A stretch of 64,000 nucleotides of DNA from Stutzerimonas sp. S1 (GTDB taxonomy: Bacteria > Pseudomonadota > Gammaproteobacteria > Pseudomonadales > Pseudomonadaceae), in the NCBI RefSeq assembly GCF_025966695.1, contig NZ_JAOEIY010000004.1, positions 315,706 through 379,705 of the forward strand. Direction: 5' to 3'. The position numbers and the translations under genes are program-made. The notes beneath the pieces are model-generated. The model was given only the letters and a program-made list of their open reading frames with translations. It was not told where the DNA came from and searched no databases. Shown in pieces: positions 38,264-47,404 of the stretch (position 1 is its first letter; every line of letters starts with the position of its first letter).

Positions 38264-40180
38264 ATGGATCAGCTGTCTTGGCTACCCACGCATCCCGACC
38301 TCGGCGCTGCCATCGCTGCGGCCAAGCACGCACCCACGCCATCCGCGCGGCTGCTGCAGGCAGCGCGACTGGCCGGCTACCGCCGCGACTTCATTCATAC
38401 CGGACGCCTCGACAAGCTCGCCGCCGAAGGCCTCGCCGAACTGACGCAGCCAGGCGCGCGACCGACCGCCGGCTTCAGCCCACTGCGCATTGCCCTGCTG
38501 TCGTCGCATACCGTCGAGCATCTGCTGCCGGCGATCCGCGTCGCCGGGCTGCAGCGACGCATGGCACTGTCGCTGTACGTTGCACCCTATGGCATGTACC
38601 GCCAGGCGCTGCTGGCTGACGACCCGGCGCTGAACGCCTTCACCCCGCAACTGCTGGTGCTGGCCCTGGACGCCCATGACGCGCCAATGCAGCTGCCCCT
38701 GCAGGCGTCTCAGGCTGAAGTGGACGCCGCCGTCGCGGAACGCGTCGAGGAACTGCGTCTGCTCTGGCGCCGCGCCCGCGAGCGCTATGCCGCGCAGGTG
38801 GTACAGCAGACGCTGGTGCCAGCCGACCCGCCGTTGTTCGGCGCCTTCGAGGCGCTGGTGCCGGCCTCTCCACTCGCGCTGATCGAACGTCTGAACGCTG
38901 CCATTCGCACGGCCGCCCGCGAGGACGGCGTACTGCTGCTGGACCTGGCCTGGCAAGCGGCTGCATACGCCGATGGTCTGGCTGAGCCGGTGCGCTGGCA
39001 CCAGGCCAAGCAACTGGTCAGTCCGACGGTTGCGCCGCTATATGGCGACCAGCTGGCGCGGATTGCAGCGGCCAGCGCCGGACTGTCGCGCAAATGTCTG
39101 GTGCTCGACCTGGACAACACCCTCTGGGGCGGCGTGATCGGCGATGACGGCATCGACGGCATCCAGCTCGGCCAGGGCAGCGCCAGCGGCGAGGCCTTCC
39201 TCGCCTTCCAGCGCTATGCCGCGCAACTGGCACGTCGCGGGGTGATTCTCGCGGTCTGCAGCAAGAACGACCTGCCCGTCGCCGAGGCGGCGTTCGCGCA
39301 CCCGGAGATGGCGCTCAAGCGCAGCGATATCGCGGCCTTCGTCGCCAACTGGGACGACAAGGCCGGCAACCTGCGGCGCATCGCAAGCATGCTCGATATC
39401 GGCCTCGACAGCCTGGTGTTCGTCGACGACAACCCCGCCGAACGCGATATCGTGCGCCGCGAGCTGCCGGAAGTTGCCGTACCGGAGCTGCCCGATGATG
39501 TCGCCGACTATCCCGCGCGCATCGCCGCTGCCGGCTATTTCGAGGCCGTGTCCTTCACCTCCGATGACGCCGGGCGCGGTCGCAGTTATGCGCTCAACGC
39601 CGAACGCAAGGCTGCGCTGGGCCAGGCCACGGACATTGAGGGCTACCTGCGCGGCCTGCAGATGGTCCTGCGCGTCAGCCGCATCGGCCCCGCCGAGCTG
39701 GCGCGCGCCACCCAGCTGATCAACAAGACCAATCAGTTCAACCTCACCACCCGCCGCTACACCGAGGCCGAGGTCGAGCGCATGGCCAGTGATCCGCGAG
39801 TCATCGCCCTCGCCCTGCGCCTGGAGGACAAGTTCGGCGACAACGGACTGATCAGCGTGGTGCTGGCCCGTCCCGATGTCGGCATCGACACGGACGAACT
39901 GCTCATCGACAGCTGGCTGATGAGCTGTCGCGTACTTGGCCGTCAGGTCGAGATGGCCGTGCTCGAGGTGCTGACCGATGCCGCGGCGGGCGCCGGCTGG
40001 CGTGCACTGATCGGCGAGTACCGACCCACCGAGCGTAACGGCATGGTGGCCGAGCATTACCCACAGCTCGGCTTCGAGCAGCACCCGGCCCCGGCAAATG
40101 CCCTCCCCGACGCCCATTTCTGGCGCTACGAGCTGGCCTCGCGCGCCCCTCTCAACCACTTCATCCAGGTGCAAGCATGA
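38264..40180 (+). CDS. FkbH-type HAD-IIIC enzyme, probable glyceryl-ACP synthase
   Basis: This 638-residue protein has an N-terminal FkbH-specific domain, a HAD phosphatase-like domain with DLDNTLWGG (Asp282, Asp284) and a second motif FVDDNPAERDIVR. The C-terminal GNAT-like domain includes LINKTNQFNLTTRRYTEAEV and LEDKFGDNGLISVV. FkbH-family enzymes in tetronate and ansamycin/FK520-type pathways take 1,3-bisphosphoglycerate, form an enzyme thioester and load D-glyceryl onto an ACP. The start (ATG 38264) has AGGAG upstream. Its stop overlaps the ACP start as ATGA, so the ACP is its likely partner. The actual acyl group is inferred, not shown. Confidence 0.88.
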   Translation: MDQLSWLPTHPDLGAAIAAAKHAPTPSARLLQAARLAGYRRDFIHTGRLDKLAAEGLAELTQPGARPTAGFSPLRIALLSSHTVEHLLPAIRVAGLQRRMALSLYVAPYGMYRQALLADDPALNAFTPQLLVLALDAHDAPMQLPLQASQAEVDAAVAERVEELRLLWRRARERYAAQVVQQTLVPADPPLFGAFEALVPASPLALIERLNAAIRTAAREDGVLLLDLAWQAAAYADGLAEPVRWHQAKQLVSPTVAPLYGDQLARIAAASAGLSRKCLVLDLDNTLWGGVIGDDGIDGIQLGQGSASGEAFLAFQRYAAQLARRGVILAVCSKNDLPVAEAAFAHPEMALKRSDIAAFVANWDDKAGNLRRIASMLDIGLDSLVFVDDNPAERDIVRRELPEVAVPELPDDVADYPARIAAAGYFEAVSFTSDDAGRGRSYALNAERKAALGQATDIEGYLRGLQMVLRVSRIGPAELARATQLINKTNQFNLTTRRYTEAEVERMASDPRVIALALRLEDKFGDNGLISVVLARPDVGIDTDELLIDSWLMSCRVLGRQVEMAVLEVLTDAAAGAGWRALIGEYRPTERNGMVAEHYPQLGFEQHPAPANALPDAHFWRYELASRAPLNHFIQVQA

Positions 40181-40425
40181 ACGAAAAGGAAATTCTCGCG
40201 GCGCTGACCCAGGTCTTCCACGACGTTTTCGACGACGACACGATCGTCCTCAGCCCGGAAACCACCGCCGACTACATCGATGGCTGGGACAGCCAGACGC
40301 ACGTCCTGCTGATCGTGGCCGCCGAGCAGCGTTTCGGCATCAAGTTCCGCACGGCCGAACTGGAATCACTGAAGAACGTCGGCCATTTCGTCCAGCTCAT
40401 CGGCAGCAAGCTGGAGGGACGTTAA
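40177..40425 (+). CDS. Acyl carrier protein of the MBOAT-FkbH cassette
   Basis: This 82-residue protein has the phosphopantetheine site Ser39 in YIDGWDSQTHVLLIVAAE. The Trp-Asp-Ser-x-x-His pattern is typical of carrier proteins that work with FkbH enzymes; a fatty-acid ACP has DSL instead. The acidic helix after Ser fits a normal ACP fold. It overlaps fkbH by 4 bp and is followed 4 nt later by the SGNH gene. It would correspond to DltC in a dlt operon. Confidence 0.93.
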   Translation: MNEKEILAALTQVFHDVFDDDTIVLSPETTADYIDGWDSQTHVLLIVAAEQRFGIKFRTAELESLKNVGHFVQLIGSKLEGR

Positions 40426-40429
40426 GCCC

Positions 40430-41494
40430 ATGAACCATAAAGCCGACACCTCCGGAGTCTCTCACTATCCCGCGGCAAACGATGCCACGGCATCGCACCT
40501 GATCACCCCAGCCTATCTGCTGGCGCTGTGCAGCGGCCTGCTAGGCACGTTGGGCATCTTCGTGCTGCTGCTGACTGGGCTGAACCTCACCGACAACCTG
40601 CCGCCACCGGCCTTCTCCAACAGCCTGTGCGTCGATGAAAAGCTCAACTTCCTGCGCAACAACCCGATCGCCGATCCCAACCTGCTGGTGATCGGCTCCT
40701 CGGTCGCCTGGCGCCACGTCGATGGCGCCGCGCTGATCCGCCACTCCCCCCAATTACGGCCCTTCAACGGCGGCTTCTGCGGTCTGCACGCCAATCAGAG
40801 CGTATACGTCGCCGACTGGCTGCTGGATCGCGAGCCGAGTATCCGGCAGGTGGTGATGATTGCCGATCCGCTGGACTTCGCCGGCTGCTGGAAAGTGCCC
40901 GATGCCGTGTTCGATCGCACTGATGCCGATCGCTACGTCTATGAGAACGCCGCACCCTGGGGCTACTACATGCGCTATTTCGCGCCCCGCTCGCTGCTGC
41001 GTAATGCACAGACGGTCAAACTGCAGCGCGCCAACCGCATCGAGTGGGACCCGCTGGTATTCAACCGCTTCGGCGATGGGCCACTGGAGCCGGCGAAGGA
41101 TCGCGGGCTGTTCTACGGTGCCCCTGAACCGCTCGACCGCAGCTGCTTCACGGCCCTCGGAACCCTGGCACAGCGGCTGCAGCGGGAGGGACGGCAGCTG
41201 CTGGTCGTCTCCACGCCACTGCATCCGCAATGGAAGGCGGAACATGATCCGGATGGCAGCTTCCTCGCCGACTTCGATCGGCGCATGCACGCCACACTGG
41301 CGCCGAGCGGCGCGCAATATTGGATTCCGGACCACAACTGGACCGCGCCGCCGAACGCCTTCGTCGACGCCATCCACCTGCGCTGGTCAGCGGTGCACAG
41401 TTTCTCCGCTGCGCTGGCACAGCAACTGCGCATTGCCGAGGCCCGCGCGCTGGCGGATTCCGTCCTGGCCGGTGACGCCGCCCTGCTGCAGTGA
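40430..41494 (+). CDS. Membrane-anchored SGNH-like protein (DltD/AlgJ-type position)
   Basis: This 354-residue protein has one N-terminal membrane anchor (residues about 29-51, LLALCSGLLGTLGIFVLLL) and then a periplasmic SGNH-like domain. The first block is GSS (residues 89-91, VIGSSVAWRH) in place of GDS, and the last block has Asp313 and His316 in FVDAIHLRWSAVHSFS. This is the catalytic Ser...Asp-x-x-His arrangement of acyltransferases such as AlgX/AlgJ, DltD and PatB. It is the last gene of the cassette and is likely the final acyl-transfer enzyme on the periplasmic side. The sequence itself does not show the acceptor. Confidence 0.8.
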   Translation: MNHKADTSGVSHYPAANDATASHLITPAYLLALCSGLLGTLGIFVLLLTGLNLTDNLPPPAFSNSLCVDEKLNFLRNNPIADPNLLVIGSSVAWRHVDGAALIRHSPQLRPFNGGFCGLHANQSVYVADWLLDREPSIRQVVMIADPLDFAGCWKVPDAVFDRTDADRYVYENAAPWGYYMRYFAPRSLLRNAQTVKLQRANRIEWDPLVFNRFGDGPLEPAKDRGLFYGAPEPLDRSCFTALGTLAQRLQREGRQLLVVSTPLHPQWKAEHDPDGSFLADFDRRMHATLAPSGAQYWIPDHNWTAPPNAFVDAIHLRWSAVHSFSAALAQQLRIAEARALADSVLAGDAALLQ

Positions 41495-41812
41495 CCGAAC
41501 GACAAAGCCCGCTGCTAGCGCTGGCCAGCGAAGCAGACGCTGCGCCAGCCGCCGGAGCGGCGCCTACCGCCAATCACCACGGAACTCAACAGCCGGCGAA
41601 CTGTCTTTCAGCTGACGGACCACACCGATAGCGTGGCGGGCCATGTACCCGTCCGGGAGTTTTTGTACGCCTCCCCCTTCGCACGCTGCCATCTACGCAA
41701 GCGGCATTCTGCAGCGAAAAGCCCGCCGCCGCGGTTCAGCTGGATCGTTGTCCATCGCTCACCGGCCCGGTCATCGGGGTCTTTATCTTTCTCTCTCTAA
41801 CGTGACGTCTGC
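41495..41812. other. Intergenic region after the acyltransferase cassette
   Basis: This 318-bp region has no convincing gene. A 12-bp palindrome (41519-41530) lies 25 bp after the SGNH stop, and a small hairpin with a following T5 is seen near 41647-41663; either might be a weak terminator. The rest should hold the promoter of the SH3 gene. Confidence 0.5.
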
Positions 41813-42493
41813 ATGCCCATATTTCATAACCGCCCCGCCCTGCATTCCGCCCGCACTGCGCAACGCCTGTCCAAACACGGCCTGCTCGGTGCCGGTCTGC
41901 TCGCCACCTGGCTCGTCGCCGCCCCGGTCCACGCGCAGGAAACCGACAGTAAGCAACGCTGGGTCAGCGACAAGCTGAGTACCTACGTCAGAAGCGGTCC
42001 GACCGAGGGCTATCGCATCGTCGGCACGCTGCAGTCAGGACAGAAAGTCGAGCTGATCACCACCAAGGATGACTTCAGTCAGGTGCGCAGCGAAAACGGC
42101 GACACCGTCTGGATACCCAGCCGCGAGCTGCAGGAGGTGCCCGGCCACGCCGAACGCGTACCGCAACTGGAGCAGCAGGTGGCCGAGCTCGACCAACAGC
42201 TGCGCACCATCGACGACAACTGGAAAGCCCGCGTACAGGGCATGCAGGAGACGCTGGATTCGCGCAAGGCGCTGATCGACGAACTGGAGGCACGACGCCA
42301 GGAGCTCGATGCCGCGCTGAACGAAAGCCAGTCCGAACTGCGCGAAGCCCAGGCACGCCTGGGCGACGAGAACAAACAGGTGCTGATGCGCTATCTGGTC
42401 TACGGCGGCAGCATCGCCGGCGCCGGCCTGCTGCTCGGCCTGCTGATTCCAGTCATGACGCGCGGCCGCAAGCGCAACGATCGCTGGTTCTGA
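41813..42493 (+). CDS. SH3-domain, coiled-coil membrane protein (TIGR04211/YgiM-like)
   Basis: This 226-residue protein has an export signal (residues about 20-41, cleavage after VHAQ). A bacterial SH3-like domain follows with WVSDKLSTYVRSGPTEGYRI and GDTVWIPSRELQ (to about 108). A coiled coil (about 115-185, rich in Leu/Glu/Gln) and a C-terminal membrane helix (about 192-212) with a basic tail complete it. This is the YgiM/TIGR04211 layout, an inner-membrane protein with periplasmic SH3. The role is unknown; SH3b domains usually contact peptidoglycan or proteins. Confidence 0.87.
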   Translation: MPIFHNRPALHSARTAQRLSKHGLLGAGLLATWLVAAPVHAQETDSKQRWVSDKLSTYVRSGPTEGYRIVGTLQSGQKVELITTKDDFSQVRSENGDTVWIPSRELQEVPGHAERVPQLEQQVAELDQQLRTIDDNWKARVQGMQETLDSRKALIDELEARRQELDAALNESQSELREAQARLGDENKQVLMRYLVYGGSIAGAGLLLGLLIPVMTRGRKRNDRWF

Positions 42494-42526
42494 GCCAAGC
42501 GACGCCCCCGCAAGCACCACGCGCCC

Positions 42527-42552
42527 AAAAGGCCCGCATCGTTGCGGGCCTT
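42527..42552. terminator. Terminator after the SH3 gene
   Basis: A perfect 10-bp stem (42529-42538 with 42543-42552) with a 4-nt loop lies 35 bp after the stop. It is preceded by A4, so its better U tract points to the minus strand; on the plus strand only two T follow. Confidence 0.7.
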
Positions 42553-42692
42553 GAATTCACTGCTGCGCAGACAGAGGCGAACCCGTGGGCGGCAGCCCGT
42601 GGTAGTCCGCCGAACATGGCGCGGCTGCAGTGGGCGAAGCGCTCGTCAACCGCTACGCTGTGGTCGGCTCAACTCTGCAGCTGGCGGTGATA

Positions 42693-43607
42693 GTGGACAG
42701 GTTTCAGGAAATGAAAGTGCTGGTGGCGGTTGCCGAGGCACAAAGCTTCGCCGGCGGTGCCCGGCTGCTGGGCATGTCGCCGCCGAGCGTGACGCGGGTG
42801 ATCGCCGGCCTGGAAAACCGCCTGGGCACCCTGCTGCTGGCACGCAGTACGCGCAGCCTGCGTCTGACCGAAGCGGGCCGGCGTTATGTCGAGGACTGCA
42901 AGCGCATCCTGCTGGACCTCGAAGAAGCCGAAGAGCTGGCCGCCGGCAGCGCCGTTCGCGCCCGCGGCAACCTGACGGTGACGGCGCCAGTGATGTTCGG
43001 CGAGCTGTTTCTCATGCCGCTGATTACCGAATACCTGGCGGCACAGCCCGAGGTGACGCTCAACGCCGTGCTGGTGGATCGCGTGGTGAACATGGTCGAT
43101 GAGGGTGTGGACGTTGCCATCCGCATCGGTGAGCTGCCGGAAAGCAGCCTGCAAGCCATCAGGGTCGGACAGATCCGGCCGGTGATTTGCGCCTCGCCGG
43201 GCTTCCTCGAACGCGTCGGCCGACCGCAACAACCCGAGGATGTGCTGGCGCTGCCGATGGTGATGTCCTCGACCAGCACCCTGCTCACCGACTGGCAGTT
43301 CAGGGTCGGCGACCGTGTTATCGCCCTGCATCCCGAACCGCGCCTGACAGTCAGCTCCAATCAGGCGGCGATCAATGCTGCGCGTCTGGGCTGGGGGCTC
43401 ACGCGGGTGCTGTCCTACCAGGCCGCCGAGTGGGTGGCCAAGGGCGAGTTGGAGATCGTCCTCGAGGCGTTCCAGACCCCGGCGCTGCCGGTGCATGTGC
43501 TGTATCAAGGAGGCAACCGGGTTCCCGCCAAGGTGCGTACCTTCGTCGATCATTGCGCCAGTCGATTCCTTGCCGACCCGGTGCTGCAGGCCATGCCGGT
43601 AACCTGA
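42693..43607 (+). CDS. LysR-family transcriptional regulator (first of a tandem pair)
   Basis: A GTG start at 42693 gives 304 residues and the family N-terminus DRFQEMKVLVAVAEAQSF; an ATG 21 codons upstream is also open. Helix-turn-helix residues are within about 1-60 (SPPSVTRVIAGLENRLGTLLL). The effector domain starts near GNLTVTAPVMFGELFLMPL and includes NQAAINAARLGWGLTRVLS. This subfamily (CrgA/DsdC-like group) often controls oxidoreductases. The second LysR gene starts 2 bp after its stop. Confidence 0.85.
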   Translation: MDRFQEMKVLVAVAEAQSFAGGARLLGMSPPSVTRVIAGLENRLGTLLLARSTRSLRLTEAGRRYVEDCKRILLDLEEAEELAAGSAVRARGNLTVTAPVMFGELFLMPLITEYLAAQPEVTLNAVLVDRVVNMVDEGVDVAIRIGELPESSLQAIRVGQIRPVICASPGFLERVGRPQQPEDVLALPMVMSSTSTLLTDWQFRVGDRVIALHPEPRLTVSSNQAAINAARLGWGLTRVLSYQAAEWVAKGELEIVLEAFQTPALPVHVLYQGGNRVPAKVRTFVDHCASRFLADPVLQAMPVT

Positions 43608-43609
43608 CC

Positions 43610-44515
43610 GTGAGTCGATATCGCCAGATGCAGACCTTCGCAGCCGTGGCACAGGCCGGCAGCCTGGCCGCGGCGGCACGCCAGCTGGGCCAGTCGCCGG
43701 CCACCGTCATGCGCACCATTGCCGCGCTGGAAGCGCGCCTGCAGACCAGCCTGCTGATGCGCGGACCGCGTGGCGTCGCGCTGAGTCCTGCTGGCGAGCA
43801 GTTCGCCCAAAGCTGCCGGCTCATCCTGGAGCAAACCGCGCAGGCCGAGCGCTCCGCAGCCGGCGTGCATGCCAGCCCCGACGGGCAGCTGACGGTGGCC
43901 TTGCCGCTGCTGATGGATCTGCAGGTATTCACGCCCATCGCCGTGGCCTACCTGAACGCCTTCCCCGACGTGCGGCTGGATATCCGCGCCTGCGAAGGCG
44001 TACCCAAGCTGCTCAAGGAAGGCATCGATATAGCGCTGGTTATCGGCCAGTTACCCAACTCATCGGAGTTCGCCGTGCCGCTGGGCGCCGTCAGGCCGAT
44101 TGTCTGCGCCTCACCCGCCTATCTCGCCAAATGGGGGCGACCGGCGACACCCGATGACCTCAAGGCACATCGCGCGGTGGCCACGAACTCGGCAGGCTAC
44201 GAGGCGCACTGGCAGTTCCGCTGTGGTCGTTCCATTCGCCCGGTAAAACCCGCGCCGGCGCTCACCTGCACCACCCAGCGCGCGGCCATCCGTGCGGCCA
44301 CCCTGGGGCTGGGGCTGATTCGCTGCATGAGCTACGAAGCCCACGACGAACTGCGGCGCGGCCTGCTGGAACCGGTACTGACCGCGTTTGCCGCCGCCGA
44401 CGTACCGGTGCAGCTGATCTACCGACATGGCCGTCGGGCCGAGGCACGCGTGCGGACCTTCATCGATTTCGCCGTGCCGCAACTGCGCGCCCATCCCGCC
44501 TTCCAATCGCGCTGA
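43610..44515 (+). CDS. LysR-family transcriptional regulator (second of a tandem pair), GTG start
   Basis: This 301-residue protein starts with GTG at 43610, 2 bp after the previous stop. HTH region residues are 3-62 ([20 protein letters not shown] and [16 protein letters not shown]). The effector domain includes [19 protein letters not shown] and [20 protein letters not shown]. It is clearly a paralogue of the upstream regulator, sharing layout along its whole length. Likely targets are the GST and fusion-enzyme genes just downstream, which is inference from position. Confidence 0.87.
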   Translation: MSRYRQMQTFAAVAQAGSLAAAARQLGQSPATVMRTIAALEARLQTSLLMRGPRGVALSPAGEQFAQSCRLILEQTAQAERSAAGVHASPDGQLTVALPLLMDLQVFTPIAVAYLNAFPDVRLDIRACEGVPKLLKEGIDIALVIGQLPNSSEFAVPLGAVRPIVCASPAYLAKWGRPATPDDLKAHRAVATNSAGYEAHWQFRCGRSIRPVKPAPALTCTTQRAAIRAATLGLGLIRCMSYEAHDELRRGLLEPVLTAFAAADVPVQLIYRHGRRAEARVRTFIDFAVPQLRAHPAFQSR

Positions 44516-44681
44516 CGGAGCATTCCCCCGCTGCGCCAGCGCCTGCCGTTATTCCAGAAAACGAAATTATGGATTGCGCCGCATGGTGATTCTGCTCAGC
44601 CCGACGAGGGCGCAGCATGGCTCCGCCAGCGCAGGACTGCCGCTGCGCCGATCCCCTTGCATCCATTGCGGAGCCAGCACC

Positions 44682-45308
44682 ATGTCACAGCCCATCAAAC
44701 TCTACCGCCACCCGCTCTCGGGGCACGCCCACCGCGTCGAACTGATGCTTTCGCTGCTCGAGCTGCCCTATGAGCTGGTGTCCGTCGACCTGGCCAACGG
44801 CGAACACAAATCCGCCGAGTTTCTCGCCATCAACGCGTTCGGCCAGGTGCCGGTCATCGAGGACAACGGCACCTATATCAGCGACTCCAACGCGATTCTG
44901 GTCTACCTCGCCAAGCGCTACGGCGGCGACAGCTGGCAGCCGCAGGACGCGCTTGCCGAGGCACGCATTCAGCGCTGGTTGTCGGTGGCCGCCGGCCAAG
45001 TGGCCTACGGCCCCGCGGCGGCCCGGCTGATCACCGTGTTCGGCGCGCCATTCAATGCCGATGAGGTCATCGCCCGCGCTCACAGCCTGCTCAGGGTGAT
45101 GGACGCCGAACTCGCTCGCAGCCCGTTCCTGGCCGGCGCCGAACCCAGCATCGCGGATGTCTCCAACTACAGCTACATCGCCCATGCGCCGGAGGGCAAC
45201 GTCTCGCTCGAGCCCTACCCCAATGTGCGCGCCTGGCTGCAGCGCATTGAAGCCCTGCCCGGCTTCGTGCCCATGCAGCGCACCGCCATAGGTCTGCAAG
45301 CCGCCTGA
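44682..45308 (+). CDS. Glutathione S-transferase family protein
   Basis: This 208-residue protein has an N-terminal thioredoxin-like domain ([20 protein letters not shown], then [20 protein letters not shown]) with the Ser of the glutathione site in SGHAHR. A helical C-terminal domain follows (residues about 85-205, [19 protein letters not shown]). This is a beta/nu-like bacterial GST. A good GCGGAG site precedes the ATG. It is transcribed with the fusion oxidoreductase downstream (50 bp). Confidence 0.9.
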   Translation: MSQPIKLYRHPLSGHAHRVELMLSLLELPYELVSVDLANGEHKSAEFLAINAFGQVPVIEDNGTYISDSNAILVYLAKRYGGDSWQPQDALAEARIQRWLSVAAGQVAYGPAAARLITVFGAPFNADEVIARAHSLLRVMDAELARSPFLAGAEPSIADVSNYSYIAHAPEGNVSLEPYPNVRAWLQRIEALPGFVPMQRTAIGLQAA

Positions 45309-45358
45309 ATAGGCACCGGACTGCCGGGCGTCCCGGCAGTTTTCCAGGAGCGTCAGTC

Positions 45359-47404
45359 ATGAATGATCGGCCCGAACATCCCACGTCGCCCTGGCATGCC
45401 GGTGAGAGAGCGCTGCAGGAGCGCTTCAAGGTAGCCGAACGCTTGGCCGTACTCGGGCGGCAAGTCATCCGCGACTACATGCCCGAGCAGCACCGCGCGT
45501 TCTTTCACCAGTTGCCGTTCATGGTGGTCGGCGCGGTGGATGCCGACAATCGTCCCTGGGCCACCGTACTCGAAGGGCCGGAAGGCTTCGTCACCTCCGC
45601 CGACCCGCAGCATCTGTTTCTGGCGGCGCACGCCGATCCGCAAGACCCGGCGGCTGCCGGCCTGCGGGCAGGCCAGGCGATCGGCCTGCTCGGCATCGAG
45701 CTGCATACGCGCCGACGCAATCGCATGAACGGCGTGATCCGGCGCGCCTCGGCCGAAGGCTTTGAGGTGGTGGTCGCGCAGTCCTATGGCAACTGCCCGA
45801 AGTACATTCAGGCGCGGGCCTACACCCGCGTGCCGCCCCCGGCAGACGGCATCGCGCCGCGCCAGGATTTCAGCGCGCTGGACGAACACACCCGCGCGCT
45901 CATTCGTGCGGCCGACACTTTCTTCGTCGCCAGCTACGTCGCGCAGGACGGTCAGGCGCGCGCCGTGGATGTTTCCCATCGTGGCGGCCGTGCCGATTTC
46001 ATCAAGGTCGAAGGCAACCGCCTGACCATCCCCGATTACGCCGGCAACCGGTTCTTCAACACCCTGGGCAACCTGCAAACCAATCCGGTCGCGGGGTTGC
46101 TGTTCATCGACTTCACCACTGGCGGCCTGCTGCAACTCACCGGTCGCACCGAACTGCTGCTGGACAGTTCTTCGATCAGCGCCTTCGAGGGCGCCGAGCG
46201 GCTCTGGGCCTTCGAAGTCGAGCAGGCGGTGCTGCGCCCGGGCGCGCTGACGATCCGCTGGCAATTTCACGACTACGCGCCCACCAGCCTGGCCACCGGC
46301 ACCTGGGCGGAAGCTGACCAGCGCCTGCAGCGGGAGGCACAACGCCAGTGGCAGTCATGGCGGGTCGCGCATGTGCAACAGGAAAGCCGCGACATCCGCT
46401 CGTTCTTCCTCGAGCCGCCGGACGGCGCTGCCGTGCCATTCGCCGCGGGCCAGCACCTGCCGATCCGCATCCACACCGCCGAGGGCGATGTCCTGGTCAG
46501 AACCTACAGCGTTTCCAGCGCGCCGTCGGACGGCTACATCCGTATCAGCGTCAAGCGGCAAGGCCGGGCTTCCGCGCATCTACATGACAAGCTGCGGGCG
46601 GGCGATCTGCTGGAAGTGCGGCCGCCGCTGGGCAGCTTTACCCTGCGCGTGGACAGCGGACGGCCAGTGGTATTGCTGGGCGCCGGGGTCGGCATCACGC
46701 CGTTGATCTCGATGGCCCGAGAGTGGGTGGCGCAGAACCGGCAGCAGCGCAAGGCACGTGCGATTCATCTGTTCCAGAGCGCCAGAACCCTGGCCGACCT
46801 GCCCTTCCAGAATGAACTCACGGACCTGCAGCAACGCTCGAACGGACTGCTGCACATCCACCGCGCGCTGAGCGCACCCGGCACGGCGCAGCCAGAGCGC
46901 GATTACCAGGTGACCGGCCGCCTGGACTTCGCGCAGGTCAAGGCGCGACTGCCGCTGGATGATTACGACTTCTACCTGTGCGGCCCGGCTGGCTTCCTCC
47001 AGGATATGTACGACGGCCTGCGGGGTATGACCATCCCGGACCAGCGCATCCATGCCGAGGCATTCGGCCCGTCGGCCTTGCGGCGCTCCGAAACCGGGCA
47101 GCCGCCGGCGCAGTCGCTGGCGGCCAGCACACCGGTGCCGGTGCACTTTCGCGCATCAGCCACCGAAGCACGCTGGACACCCGACAGTGGCAGCCTGCTG
47201 GAACTGGCGGAAAGCCGCGGCCTGAACCCCGAGTTCAGCTGCCGTGGTGGCTCCTGCGGCACCTGCAGCACCAGGCTGATCAGCGGCAACGTGCATTACC
47301 CCATCGCACCGGCACAGATGCCCGCCAGCGATCAGGTGCTGACCTGCTGCGCGGTACCGGCGCAATCGGAGGGCGATCCTCAACCTCTGGTCCTTGATCT
47401 CTAG
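45359..47404 (+). CDS. Three-domain fusion: PPOX-like flavoprotein, FNR-type reductase and 2Fe-2S ferredoxin
   Basis: This 681-residue protein has three parts. Residues about 30-330 form a PNPOx-like FMN-binding domain (QLPFMVVGAVDADNRPWATV, GNCPKYIQARAY, FIKVEGNRLTIPDYAGNRFF). Residues about 340-590 are an FAD/NAD(P) reductase (RTYSVSSAPSDGYIRISVKR, GAGVGITPLISMA, FYLCGPAGFLQDMY). The C-terminus is a plant-type ferredoxin with Cys-x4-Cys-x2-Cys (FSCRGGSCGTCSTRL) and a last Cys near LTCC. Electrons should flow NAD(P)H-FAD-2Fe-2S-FMN domain or the reverse. The substrate is unknown. Confidence 0.92.
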   Translation: MNDRPEHPTSPWHAGERALQERFKVAERLAVLGRQVIRDYMPEQHRAFFHQLPFMVVGAVDADNRPWATVLEGPEGFVTSADPQHLFLAAHADPQDPAAAGLRAGQAIGLLGIELHTRRRNRMNGVIRRASAEGFEVVVAQSYGNCPKYIQARAYTRVPPPADGIAPRQDFSALDEHTRALIRAADTFFVASYVAQDGQARAVDVSHRGGRADFIKVEGNRLTIPDYAGNRFFNTLGNLQTNPVAGLLFIDFTTGGLLQLTGRTELLLDSSSISAFEGAERLWAFEVEQAVLRPGALTIRWQFHDYAPTSLATGTWAEADQRLQREAQRQWQSWRVAHVQQESRDIRSFFLEPPDGAAVPFAAGQHLPIRIHTAEGDVLVRTYSVSSAPSDGYIRISVKRQGRASAHLHDKLRAGDLLEVRPPLGSFTLRVDSGRPVVLLGAGVGITPLISMAREWVAQNRQQRKARAIHLFQSARTLADLPFQNELTDLQQRSNGLLHIHRALSAPGTAQPERDYQVTGRLDFAQVKARLPLDDYDFYLCGPAGFLQDMYDGLRGMTIPDQRIHAEAFGPSALRRSETGQPPAQSLAASTPVPVHFRASATEARWTPDSGSLLELAESRGLNPEFSCRGGSCGTCSTRLISGNVHYPIAPAQMPASDQVLTCCAVPAQSEGDPQPLVLDL

